A DNA stretch of 11,854 nt from Acholeplasma sp. (GCA_012837395.1 DURF01000053.1:1-11854), one strand, 5' to 3'. Counted from the stretch's first letter, positions 1-6,339 are shown. Translations and numbers: made by a program. Notes: generated by a model not told the origin, from the letters alone.

Positions 1-406
1 ATAATTCACTTAATTCTTTTGTTGTGTATTTTAAATGTTTAAAGGCAAATACTTCATCGATTAACTTTTGTTCTTCTTTGTTTTCACTTGTTAGAAAATG
101 TAAGTCATCAAATAACTTTTCTGTTGATTCTAATAATTCAATTCTTTCTTCTTGTTTATTTAAAAAATCATTATAATTTATTTTATTATATTTAAAAAAC
201 TTCCGGCTCTTCTTTTTATAATTGCCTAATTTATCTAATGTATTTGAAACTCTTGATACAATTTCATCTTCATAACTAACGTCAACGATGTTTGCGTCAT
301 CGTGTGTTGAAATCATAACAATTTCTTCTTTTTGTAGTGTTATTAAAAGTTCTTCTTTTTTATCTTTTGGGACAATTATTCTAACTTTTCTAACCGGTTT
401 AATCAT
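1..406 (-). CDS. ntpI: V-type ATP synthase subunit I, N-terminal part (runs off the left edge)
   Basis: The reading frame starts at ATG 406-404 and stays open to base 1, giving 135 codons of a protein that is normally about 650 residues. The beginning, MIKPVRKVRIIVPKD, followed by a ferredoxin-like segment (KEELLITLQKEEIVMIS) and a charged coiled region, is how subunit I (the a-type subunit of V/A-ATPases) begins. In the family, this subunit forms the membrane half-channel for H+ or Na+ next to the c-ring, and its cytoplasmic N-terminal arm binds the peripheral stalk. The membrane domain lies outside the window. A good ribosome binding site (AAGGAGG) sits about 8 bases upstream, inside the preceding stalk gene, and the start overlaps that gene's stop by 8 bases (ATGATTAA), so translational coupling is likely. 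The order stalk subunit then subunit I matches the Enterococcus hirae ntpF-ntpI order; the remaining subunits should follow to the left. Confidence 0.85.
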   Translation of the reverse strand, partial: MIKPVRKVRIIVPKDKKEELLITLQKEEIVMISTHDDANIVDVSYEDEIVSRVSNTLDKLGNYKKKSRKFFKYNKINYNDFLNKQEERIELLESTEKLFDDLHFLTSENKEEQKLIDEVFAFKHLKYTTKELSEL

Positions 407-713
407 CGTTTAACGCCTCCTTAAAAATTTTATCGATAATCTTATCTGTTTTAGTACTTACTTTTTTAGCAATCTTTTCTTCTTCTTCTTTTACAACGTT
501 TTGAATTTTTTCGTCAGTTTCGCTTAATTTTTGTTTTTTCTCTGCTAACTTTTCTTTTATTTTAGTATCTGTTTCTTCATGAATTTTATTAGCTTCGATT
601 GTTCCTTCGTCTAACGCGCTTGCTAAAAGTTCTTCTTTTTGAAGATTTGCTTTAGCTATTTCTTCTTTAATTTTACGTTCTGCTTTAATAATTTTGTCAA
701 ATTGCTCAGTCAA
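399..713 (-). CDS. ntpF: V-type ATPase peripheral stalk subunit G/H
   Basis: A short, highly charged protein that is almost entirely predicted coiled coil: repeated E/K-rich heptads with AERKIKEEIAKANLQKEEL, then many Glu/Lys pairs and a C-terminal KIFKEALNDD. This is the pattern of the G/H stalk subunit of bacterial and archaeal V/A-ATPases (about 105 residues), which pairs with subunit E to form the stator. The identification rests on composition, length and its position directly before subunit I. The longest frame opens with two GTG codons at 725 and 722, but those lie inside a near-perfect ribosome binding site (AAAGGTGGTGA). The better start is TTG 713-711 (MTEQFDKII), 8 bases after the GGTGG core. 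The gene overlaps the next one by 8 bases. It is the first gene of the operon visible here. Confidence 0.75.
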   Translation of the reverse strand: MTEQFDKIIKAERKIKEEIAKANLQKEELLASALDEGTIEANKIHEETDTKIKEKLAEKKQKLSETDEKIQNVVKEEEEKIAKKVSTKTDKIIDKIFKEALNDD

Positions 714-753
714 GATATTCACCACCTTTGTATATAGTTTTTCTCACTTTATT

Positions 754-782
754 ATTATAACATTTTTAATTAACTTTTTGTA
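754..782 (-). promoter_or_regulatory. Putative promoter of the V-ATPase operon
   Basis: On the minus strand, TATAAT (759-754) is preceded by TGT, making an extended -10 (TGnTATAAT). The sequence 17 bases upstream (TACAAA, 782-777) is a poor -35. It lies about 30 bases before the stalk gene's ribosome binding site. The call rests mainly on the perfect extended -10. Confidence 0.45.
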
Positions 783-808
783 TCTATAGACTAACTTTAC
801 AAATTGTT

Positions 809-825
809 ACACATTGTTAATGTGT
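809..825. repeat. Perfect 7-bp inverted repeat upstream of the V-ATPase promoter
   Basis: ACACATT-GTT-AATGTGT, with perfect arms and a 3-base centre. On the minus strand the element also reads as two copies of TAACAAT about 11 bases apart (TTAACAATGT, GTAACAATTT), one helical turn. It lies about 27 bp upstream of the -35 position of the V-ATPase promoter. It could be a regulator binding site; no specific regulator can be named. Confidence 0.35.
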
Positions 826-830
826 TTTAT

Positions 831-871
831 AATTAAAAGAAAAACAGAAAAGCCCTGTCTTTCTTTTAATT
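831..871 (-). terminator. Intrinsic terminator of the 882-2120 ATPase gene
   Basis: Inverted repeat with 17-base arms (831-847 and 855-871) and one non-Watson-Crick pair, which is a G-U wobble on the minus-strand transcript. The loop is GGGCTTT-like, and the 3' arm is a run of T with few interruptions. It begins about 11 bases after the ATPase stop codon. The arms are symmetrical, but no plus-strand gene ends here. Confidence 0.7.
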
Positions 872-881
872 ATATATTTCT

Positions 882-2120
882 TTATATATTTAGACTATTT
901 TCATTTAGTAAAAATTCAATTATTCCAATAACTAATATTCCTTCTTCAGTATACCAAGGTCTAATATTATCTTTAACTATAATTATTTTTTTAAAGCTAT
1001 CTTCAATGTTTAAAAATGGCCTTGTTTCTTGGATAGTCTTTTCTCTTGTTTCTAAATTTTGAGCAACTTGTACGTAATATCTTCTATCGATTTCATTACA
1101 TACAAAATCTACTTCAAGTTGCTTTCTTGCATCTTTTTCTCTTACTTCAACTATTCCAACATCAACGTTGTAACCTCTTCTTACTAACTCTAAATAAACT
1201 ATGTTTTCCATAATGTGATTTTCTTCTTGTTGTCTAAAGTTTAAGATAGCATTTCTAAGTCCAACATCAGCAAAATAGTATTTCGAGGTTGCATCAATAT
1301 ACCTTTTTCTCTTAATATCATAACGTCTGACGTTTTCAATTAAGAATGAATCTTCTAAATGGTTTAAGTAATTAATAACTGTACCAATTGAAACCTCATT
1401 ACTACCCTTACTTTTATATGTCTTTGTTAGTTTTCTTGCACTAGTTAATGAGCCAATTGAAGAAGCAATTATTCTTGTTAGTGATACTAAAACATCATCT
1501 TTTTCAACTTTGTTACGCTCTACTATATCTTTAAAGTAAGTTAGCTCAAACAAACTTTTTAAATAGTTTGATTTCGCTTCATCATTCTCAAGCGATATTA
1601 AGAGCGGCATTCCACCATAACGAATGTATTCCATATAAGCTTCATTTTTTTCGATTTTCCTAGCATTATAAAACTCTTTAAATGAGAGTGGATATATTCT
1701 TATTTGGTGGCTTCTTCCTCGAAATTCGGTAATAATATCTGAAGACAGAAACCTTGAGTTACTCCCAGTAACATAAACATCAACATTACTCATATATAAA
1801 AAGCCATTAAGCAATGATTCAAAGTTTGATACAAGTTGAATTTCATCAAGTATTATATAATGCATTTTATCATCAATAATTTTACCCCTAATATATTCAT
1901 CTAACAGATGAGGGTTATGATACTTATGATTTCTAAGTTGATCCAAATCAACCTTAATAATATGATCATCACTAACCCCTGATTCTTTTAAGTGGTTAGT
2001 AAAGATTGGGTCTAATAAGTATGATTTACCACTTCTTCTAATTCCGGTAACTACTTTAATTAAATTAATATGCTTACTATCAATTAGTTTTTTTAAATAT
2101 TCTTCTCTTTTGATAATCAT
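882..2120 (-). CDS. AAA family ATPase with DUF4143 C-terminal domain
   Basis: A 412-residue protein from ATG 2120-2118. N-terminal AAA_14 P-loop domain: Walker A TGIRRSGKS (residues 25-33), Walker B YIILDEIQ (88-95) and the sensor-like TGSNSRFLS (118-126), then RIYPLSFKEF (141-150), typical of this family. After a winged-helix-like middle region comes DUF4143 with ENIVYLELVRRGYNV (305-319), LEVDFV (335-340) and YYVQVAQNL, which resembles a PD-(D/E)XK nuclease fold with the usual lysine replaced by Gln351. The family is widespread in bacteria and archaea and its function is not established. The chosen start has a ribosome binding site (GGGAGTGAT) 7 bases upstream. A longer reading begins at 2159, but its 13 extra residues are encoded by the palindromic repeat and precede the ribosome binding site. 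The gene is monocistronic, with its own promoter and terminator. All motifs look intact. Confidence 0.85.
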   Translation of the reverse strand: MIIKREEYLKKLIDSKHINLIKVVTGIRRSGKSYLLDPIFTNHLKESGVSDDHIIKVDLDQLRNHKYHNPHLLDEYIRGKIIDDKMHYIILDEIQLVSNFESLLNGFLYMSNVDVYVTGSNSRFLSSDIITEFRGRSHQIRIYPLSFKEFYNARKIEKNEAYMEYIRYGGMPLLISLENDEAKSNYLKSLFELTYFKDIVERNKVEKDDVLVSLTRIIASSIGSLTSARKLTKTYKSKGSNEVSIGTVINYLNHLEDSFLIENVRRYDIKRKRYIDATSKYYFADVGLRNAILNFRQQEENHIMENIVYLELVRRGYNVDVGIVEVREKDARKQLEVDFVCNEIDRRYYVQVAQNLETREKTIQETRPFLNIEDSFKKIIIVKDNIRPWYTEEGILVIGIIEFLLNENSLNI

Positions 2121-2133
2121 TCCATCACTCCCA

Positions 2134-2169
2134 TTGGACACTTTTGCCGTAAACGGCATTTTTGTTCAA
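2134..2169. repeat. Palindromic repeat copy B, at the transcription start of the DUF4143 gene
   Basis: Inner inverted repeat TGCCGT-AA-ACGGCA (2145-2158), symmetrical 4-base unpaired spacers (CTTT, TTTT), and outer 7-base arms TTGGACA (2134-2140) and TGTTCAA (2163-2169) with one mismatch. Twenty-eight consecutive bases (2138-2165) are identical to copy A at 2214-2241. It begins 5 bp downstream of the -10 box, so it covers the expected transcription start. The GC-rich centre is conspicuous in this AT-rich region. Confidence 0.8.
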
Positions 2170-2173
2170 CTAT

Positions 2174-2202
2174 ATTTTACCTCAAACACAGTTATAATTC
2201 AA
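2174..2202 (-). promoter_or_regulatory. Promoter of the DUF4143 ATPase gene
   Basis: On the minus strand, TTGAAT (2202-2197), a 17-base spacer and TAAAAT (2179-2174). It lies between the two palindromic repeats: copy A ends 2 bp upstream of the -35 and copy B begins 4 bp downstream of the -10. The box scores are moderate (4/6 and 5/6), but spacing is ideal and it is correctly placed for the gene starting at 2120. Confidence 0.55.
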
Positions 2203-2204
2203 CA

Positions 2205-2250
2205 ATAAAGTGAACACTTTTGCCGTAAACGGCATTTTTGTCCACTTTAT
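2205..2250. repeat. Palindromic repeat copy A, upstream of the DUF4143 promoter
   Basis: Same architecture as copy B but longer: inner TGCCGT-AA-ACGGCA (2221-2234), 4-base spacers on each side, and outer 12-base arms 2205-2216 and 2239-2250 with a single mismatch. Its centre is 76 bp from the centre of copy B, close to seven helical turns. The outer arms differ between copies, but each copy keeps its own dyad symmetry, which suggests the symmetry itself matters. Confidence 0.8.
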
Positions 2251-2256
2251 AAAAAT

Positions 2257-2421
2257 TCAATTATTAATTTCACTATTAATATATGAATATAATTTATCTA
2301 CTTCTAGTAAATCATTATTTTGGAAGCTATCTAAATTTATGTAAATAATGTTTTCTTTATTAACACCTAGGGTTTTTATTTCTTCGATAATTTGTTTTAA
2401 ATAATAGTCTCTAATAATCAT
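2257..2421 (-). pseudogene. Vestige of a second AAA/DUF4143 ATPase, Walker A deleted
   Basis: ATG 2421 to TGA 2257 encodes 54 residues: MIIRDYYLKQI, then EEIKTLGVNKENIIYINLDS, then DKLYSYINSEINN. Compared with the intact neighbour, the first block matches its start (MIIKREEYLKKL) and the second matches the segment after the P-loop (LKESGVSDDHIIKVDLDQ). About 28 residues including Walker A are missing, in frame. The frame stops where Walker B would come, and palindrome copy A follows. A plausible ribosome binding site (AAAGGCGTGA) remains upstream. No ATPase activity is possible. The product could be an untranslated relic or a short peptide; relic is far more likely. Confidence 0.7.
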
Positions 2422-2487
2422 AAAATCACGCCTTTCGATATTTATATTTCGTCATATTCGTTCGGTATAGGCGACCAAAAAGTTAAG

Positions 2488-2529
2488 AACCATAAGTTTG
2501 TACGGTTATAGAAGGACAAACTTATGGTT
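2488..2529 (-). terminator. Long hairpin after the DUF234 gene, likely terminator
   Basis: Perfect 14-bp inverted repeat, AACCATAAGTTTGT (2488-2501) with its exact complement at 2516-2529, and a 14-base loop. It lies 34 bases after the stop codon of the 2563-3933 gene. On the minus strand the stem is followed by CTTAACTTTTTGG, a modest T-tract. Termination is the simplest explanation; the stem is unusually long and AT-rich for this window. Confidence 0.5.
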
Positions 2530-2562
2530 TTATGTTGTATTGTTCGTTATATAAGGGTGATT

Positions 2563-3933
2563 TTAAACATTATATAAATCTTCTAAGGTTTTTAAATAAT
2601 AGTTATTGTTTTTTTCAAAATTAAAACCGGATTTTGAGAAAAAGCCTAAGTTATAATACTTAATTCCACAACAGTTTAATTGATCAATCAAATGATTAAC
2701 AACTTTTTCATCAACTTTATTATTCGTATATTTAACTTCGTAAACAATATAGCCGTTTTTATCAAGTGAAACTAAATCAAATTCTCCATTTATTTTTTCT
2801 TTAGGATTATCATACCAGTACTTACCAATTTTATAGAGCGGTGGTTTGATTTTACTATCTTTGTTAGAAATAATTAAGTATTGTTCTGAAATATCCTCAA
2901 ACTTCATTGGAATAAAACTAGAGTGTAGATTTTCTTTAATTATTTCATCATAGAAATCATTAGTATTCATCAAACTTCTTTCGGTTTGATTTCGATAAAT
3001 ATATCGATAAAAGAACTCGATATAATTATCGTTAATTTTATAATGTGTTCGCCTTGAGTTACTTCCTTCATTAATGGGTGTTGTACGTTTAATTAAGTCC
3101 ATAGTTATTAAATTATTTAAGACTTGAGATAGTTGTGAGCTACTAATGGTTAAGTTACTTAAGATATCATTAAACTTGCTAATCCCTTTGGCAATTATTA
3201 AGAAAATGTTATTAGCATTTTCTATTTTTCTAAGTTCTTTGGACAAAATAAGTTCGATATAGTTTGATAGAGGTGAGTTTTTAGAGATAATTAAGTTTTT
3301 AACATTTTCTTCAAAACTTTTATTTTGATCGATAAAACTGTTAAAGTATGGTACACCGCCAAAAACACTATAATATTTAACTTTTGTTTCCAAATCAACA
3401 TTAGGGTAGAAAAGACTTGTTTCATAATAATTCATTTCACCAAGAAACATTGACTTTGTAATTCTGCCAAAAAGTGGTTGGTCAGAATGATTAAGTTTTG
3501 ACATAATGTCAATATATGAACCCAATAAAACAACTTTAAGCTTTGAAGTGTTTTTATATGTATCAATCGCCTTTTGAATAACACTATCAAGTCCAGGACT
3601 TACATTACTTAAATATGGATATTCGTCAAGAACTAAAATATACTCATCTTTTTGATTAAATAAAAAATTAAATATTGCATCAAACGACTCAAAAGTTATA
3701 CTGCCCAAATTAAATCGTTGTCCGATAATTCTAGAAAGTGCTTTAACATTTTCTAATTGCGATGTTTCTGTTGCTTGATAAAATATTGCAGGTTTATTAG
3801 TAGTTCTAAGCGCTTCTTTAATTAATTCACTTTTTCCGATTCTTCTTCTACCATAGATAATAATATTTTCTTGTTTATCACTATTTAAATAACTAGTTAA
3901 TTCATTTAATTCTTCTTTACGACCGACGAACAT
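2563..3933 (-). CDS. ATP-binding protein, ATPase_2 domain with DUF234 (nuclease-like) C-terminus
   Basis: A 456-residue protein. The N-terminus MFVGRKEELNEL is the classical start of the archaeal-type ATPase_2 family (PF01637), with Walker A YGRRRIGKS (residues 27-35) and Walker B ILVLDEYPYL (99-108). A winged-helix segment follows (around SQLSQVLNNLITMDLIKRT). The C-terminal DUF234 domain carries GEFDLVS and YEVKY: E384, D386, E399 and K401 match the order of a PD-(D/E)XK active site. The family is common in archaea and scattered bacteria; its role is unknown, and DNA-related or selfish functions are only speculation. The ribosome binding site AAGGAG lies 7 bases before the ATG. A consensus promoter and an operator-like dyad precede it, and no partner gene is co-transcribed, so it acts as a stand-alone unit. 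All motifs are intact. Confidence 0.85.
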   Translation of the reverse strand: MFVGRKEELNELTSYLNSDKQENIIIYGRRRIGKSELIKEALRTTNKPAIFYQATETSQLENVKALSRIIGQRFNLGSITFESFDAIFNFLFNQKDEYILVLDEYPYLSNVSPGLDSVIQKAIDTYKNTSKLKVVLLGSYIDIMSKLNHSDQPLFGRITKSMFLGEMNYYETSLFYPNVDLETKVKYYSVFGGVPYFNSFIDQNKSFEENVKNLIISKNSPLSNYIELILSKELRKIENANNIFLIIAKGISKFNDILSNLTISSSQLSQVLNNLITMDLIKRTTPINEGSNSRRTHYKINDNYIEFFYRYIYRNQTERSLMNTNDFYDEIIKENLHSSFIPMKFEDISEQYLIISNKDSKIKPPLYKIGKYWYDNPKEKINGEFDLVSLDKNGYIVYEVKYTNNKVDEKVVNHLIDQLNCCGIKYYNLGFFSKSGFNFEKNNNYYLKTLEDLYNV

Positions 3934-3946
3934 AACTTCACTCCTT

Positions 3947-3987
3947 TTTAACTCATTTATGACTTACTTATTCATAACTTAGTTAAA
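3947..3987 (-). promoter_or_regulatory. Operator-like dyad and tandem repeat at the DUF234 gene start
   Basis: Between the -10 box and the ribosome binding site there is a nested inverted repeat: TTTAACT (3947-3953) pairs with AGTTAAA (3981-3987), and TTATGA (3957-3962) pairs with TCATAA (3972-3977), around a 9-base centre. On the minus strand the same stretch reads as two adjacent 15-base direct repeats, AAGTTATGAATAAGT and AAGTCATAAATGAGT (12 of 15 identical). The outer arm abuts the -10, upstream of the expected start of transcription, so a DNA operator is more likely than an RNA hairpin. Confidence 0.5.
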
Positions 3988-4015
3988 TTATAGCGCTTTT
4001 TAAGTTTTTTGTCAA
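3987..4015 (-). promoter_or_regulatory. Consensus sigma-70/SigA promoter of the DUF234 ATPase gene
   Basis: Perfect TTGACA (4015-4010), 17-base spacer and perfect TATAAT (3992-3987) on the minus strand. It is the best promoter in the window. The -35 lies within 10 bp of the terminator hairpin of the preceding peptidase operon. Confidence 0.85.
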
Positions 4016-4044
4016 CTAAAAGAAAAACAGGATTTCTCCTGTTT
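4016..4044 (-). terminator. Intrinsic terminator of the CBS-M3 peptidase operon
   Basis: Perfect 8-bp stem AAACAGGA/TCCTGTTT (4025-4032 and 4037-4044) with a 4-base loop (GAAA on the transcript), followed on the minus strand by TTCTTTTAG. It starts about 10 bases after the peptidase stop codon. Confidence 0.8.
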
Positions 4045-4053
4045 AACTTAAAA

Positions 4054-5745
4054 TTATAATTTTTGATCGTCAATATTATTTAAGTATGCTTTAATTGGTT
4101 CCATTATTTTTTTAATGGTTCCATCTTTAAATGGATTATCTAGTTTAGCAAATTCAATTAATTCAACAAAACTCTTTGAACCGCCTTGCTTACATAAACT
4201 TAAATAACTTTCCCAAGCTTTTTTGTAATTAACTTGGCTTTCATGCCAATATTGAAACGCTGAGACTTGTGCTAGAGTGTAGTCAATATAGTAAAATGGT
4301 CCATCAAAGATATGACCTTGTCTAAACCAAAATCCACCATTTTCTAAAAATTCATCTTCATCATATTTTTTAAATGGTAAATAAGCTTTTTCTAATTCAC
4401 GCCATTTTAATCTTCTTTCTTCTGGTGTCATAGTTGGGTTTTCATAAACTTCGTGTTGGAAATGATCAACTAGTGCACCATAAGGTAGAAATGTTACTGC
4501 TTCAGCTAAATGGTTAAACTTATATTTATCAGTATCTTCTTTAAAGAATTTATCGATCCATGGCCATGCTAGAAACTCCATACTCATGGAATGTATTTCT
4601 GCCGCTTCCATAGTTGGCCAACGATATTCTGGAATTAAGTTTCTACTTTGATATATTTGGAAGGCATGACCTGCTTCATGAGTTAAAACATCAACATCAT
4701 GGCTTGTTCCATTGAAATTAGCAAAGATAAATGGTGCATTATATTTCGGAATAAATGTACAGTAACCACCACCTGATTTACCTGGTTTACTATCTAGTTC
4801 TAACAATTCGTTATTAATCATGAATTTAAAAAACTCGCTTGTTTCACTACTCATTTCATCATACATTTCAATAGCTCTTTCTACTTGCCATGCGCGGTCA
4901 CCCTTTGGAGTTGGGTTACCTGATAAAAATGATAATGATAAATCAAAACTTTGTGGGTTTTGAATATTTAATCTTTTAGCTTTTCTTTTAACTAATTCTT
5001 CGACATAAGGAACTACTTCAGTAAAGATTTGTTTACGGTAGTTAAATACATCATCTTTATTATAATCTGTTCTGCCAAGTCTGTCATAACCTAACTGAAC
5101 AAAGTTTTCATAACCTAACTTTTTAGCAATAACATCTCTTACTTTAACTAATTCATCATAAATACGATCATATGATTCAATGTTATCATTAAAGAATTTA
5201 GAAATAGCAAGAGTTGCTTTTCTTCTAGTATTTCTATCTGTTGATTGAGTAAATGGTGACATTTGGCTTAAGTTATAAGTTTTACCTTCAAACTCAATTT
5301 CAGCACTTGAAGTTAGCTTAACATATTCTGTTGATAATTTATTTTCTAGTTGTAAGTCTTCAATAATTTCTGGTTTAAAAGTCTTTTTAGCAACTTCAGC
5401 TTGTAAGAATATTAATTCTCCAAACTCTTTTACTAAATCATCTCTATTTTCACTAGCTAAGAGTTTGTTTGTAAACTCATTACCGATTGCCTGAATATGT
5501 GGCATATTTTCATCAGCAAAGGCTTGTTCTTGCTCATAAAATTCATCTTTAGTATCAACACTATTTCTAATTGATGAAATTGTAAACATTGATGATAATT
5601 CATCATCAAGTTTATGGATTTCTTTAATTGCTTTTATTTCTACTTCACTAGTTTTTCCAGTAGCAATTAAATCCAATTGTTCTCCTACCAAACGCTTATA
5701 TTCTTCGATATTTGGTCTAACGTATTTATATTCACTAAATTTCAT
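4054..5745 (-). CDS. M3 family oligoendopeptidase (zinc metallopeptidase)
   Basis: A 563-residue cytoplasmic zinc peptidase of the M3 (thimet oligopeptidase/PepF) family, which degrades short peptides. The zinc motif HEAGH is at residues 356-360 within DVLTHEAGHAFQIYQ, and the expected third ligand is Glu383 in MEAAEIHSMSMEF. The preceding GGGYCTFIP and PFIFANFNGTSHD (about 325-350) and the late segment HIFDGPFYYIDYTLAQ carry the conserved Gly/His/Tyr residues that line the active site in the family. There is no signal peptide. Length is typical of the PepF-like branch. The start codon overlaps the end of the upstream CBS gene by 11 bases, with a GGGGAG ribosome binding site, so the two genes form an operon. 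A well-defined terminator follows. No lesions were seen. Confidence 0.92.
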   Translation of the reverse strand: MKFSEYKYVRPNIEEYKRLVGEQLDLIATGKTSEVEIKAIKEIHKLDDELSSMFTISSIRNSVDTKDEFYEQEQAFADENMPHIQAIGNEFTNKLLASENRDDLVKEFGELIFLQAEVAKKTFKPEIIEDLQLENKLSTEYVKLTSSAEIEFEGKTYNLSQMSPFTQSTDRNTRRKATLAISKFFNDNIESYDRIYDELVKVRDVIAKKLGYENFVQLGYDRLGRTDYNKDDVFNYRKQIFTEVVPYVEELVKRKAKRLNIQNPQSFDLSLSFLSGNPTPKGDRAWQVERAIEMYDEMSSETSEFFKFMINNELLELDSKPGKSGGGYCTFIPKYNAPFIFANFNGTSHDVDVLTHEAGHAFQIYQSRNLIPEYRWPTMEAAEIHSMSMEFLAWPWIDKFFKEDTDKYKFNHLAEAVTFLPYGALVDHFQHEVYENPTMTPEERRLKWRELEKAYLPFKKYDEDEFLENGGFWFRQGHIFDGPFYYIDYTLAQVSAFQYWHESQVNYKKAWESYLSLCKQGGSKSFVELIEFAKLDNPFKDGTIKKIMEPIKAYLNNIDDQKL

Positions 5746-6157
5746 CTAATATTTTCTCCCCATTTTTATTTGCTAAATGTGCAATTACAGTTTTTCTTGT
5801 TACAATTCCAATAAAGTTTTTTAAATCATCAACAACTGGAATAAAATTTTGTTCGATTGCTAGTTTTACTAAATCTTCAAAACTCGCATCAATAGTTACA
5901 AAGTTATGATCTTTTTTGCGAGGTATATCATTAATACTAATTTTTTCGGATTGTTCTAAGTCAAATTCTTTCATGTTTTTAACAAACCATAAAATATCCC
6001 CTTCTCGTAAAACTCCTTTATATTTTCCTTCTTTATTAATAATTGGTACCGCTGTATAACGATGGTGTTCCATCTTTTCCATTGCTTGTCTTAGTGTTGA
6101 ATTTTCATTAATATAAGCAACCTTTTCTTTTGGTAATAAATAATATAAAAAGTTCAT
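5735..6157 (-). CDS. CBS-pair domain protein, CbpB/YkuL-like
   Basis: A 140-residue protein made of two CBS domains and little else. CBS1 covers about residues 12-60 (STLRQAMEKMEHHRYTAVP, then YKGVLREGDILWFV) and CBS2 about 75-135 (ASFEDLVKLAIEQNFIPVV, then FIGIVTRKTVIAHL). Stand-alone CBS pairs of this size in Firmicutes bind adenine nucleotides, and the CbpB/YkuL type is known to bind cyclic di-AMP and signal to the stringent-response enzyme Rel. Whether this one does is inference from size and layout only. A strong ribosome binding site (AAGGAGG) precedes the ATG. It ends in TAG inside the start of the M3 peptidase gene, so the two are co-translated; the peptidase is a housekeeping enzyme and gives no specific clue. 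Confidence 0.85.
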   Translation of the reverse strand: MNFLYYLLPKEKVAYINENSTLRQAMEKMEHHRYTAVPIINKEGKYKGVLREGDILWFVKNMKEFDLEQSEKISINDIPRKKDHNFVTIDASFEDLVKLAIEQNFIPVVDDLKNFIGIVTRKTVIAHLANKNGEKILDEI

Positions 6158-6181
6158 TTTGAATTGCCTCCTTCACTACTT

Positions 6182-6190
6182 ATTTTAACA
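6182..6190 (-). promoter_or_regulatory. Possible extended -10 promoter of the CBS-M3 operon
   Basis: On the minus strand, TGT followed by TAAAAT (6187-6182), about 14 bases before the ribosome binding site. No convincing -35 is visible, so this is tentative. Confidence 0.3.
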
Positions 6191-6234
6191 TATAACTATC
6201 ATTAATAATTAAAAATGTAATATAAAACATTTTT

Positions 6235-6259
6235 TGCATTTTTGACCATCAAAAATGCA
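6235..6259. repeat. Perfect 11-bp inverted repeat between the CBS operon and the broken ATPase
   Basis: TGCATTTTTGA (6235-6245), CCA, and its exact complement (6249-6259). It lies upstream of the CBS gene and downstream of the ATPase terminator. It lacks a GC-rich stem base and a clear T-tract, so a DNA-binding or mobile-element role is as likely as termination. Confidence 0.5.
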
Positions 6260-6296
6260 TCGCCAGAGACTTTGGCAACTTTTCGCCGGAGACTTT
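6260..6296. repeat. Two 14-bp direct repeats, TCGCCRGAGACTTT
   Basis: TCGCCAGAGACTTT (6260-6273) and TCGCCGGAGACTTT (6283-6296) differ at one base and are spaced 23 bp start to start. The first directly follows the 11-bp inverted repeat. They are GC-rich against the background and lie outside any reading frame that could be supported. Confidence 0.55.
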
Positions 6297-6322
6297 AGAA
6301 AAAAAGAAAGGTTACCCTTTCT
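6297..6322 (-). terminator. Intrinsic terminator after the TGA-interrupted ATPase gene
   Basis: Stem AGAAAGG/CCTTTCT (arms 6305-6311 and 6316-6322) with a 4-base loop, followed on the minus strand by an uninterrupted run of T. It lies about 18 bases after the stop codon at 6340. Confidence 0.75.
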
Positions 6323-6339
6323 AAATTTATACTAAATTT

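Noticed and set aside
814..1062. 82-codon plus-strand open frame
   Set aside because: Antisense to the terminator and C-terminus of the 882-2120 ATPase; low-complexity hydrophobic translation and no ribosome binding site.
2121..2159. 13-residue N-terminal extension of the DUF4143 ATPase (MPFTAKVSNGSDG)
   Set aside because: It is encoded by palindrome copy B and precedes the real ribosome binding site; the expected transcript starts within or just before it. Family members start at the MII block.
2134..2250. CRISPR-like repeat pair
   Set aside because: Only two copies, palindromic, with a promoter between them, and no spacer array or cas genes.
2457..2560. Possible MITE: similar sequences (ATTCGTTCGGTATAGGCGA and ATTGTTCGTTATATAAGGG) flank the 14-bp hairpin
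   Set aside because: The flanking similarity is weak with gaps, and the hairpin is well explained as a terminator.
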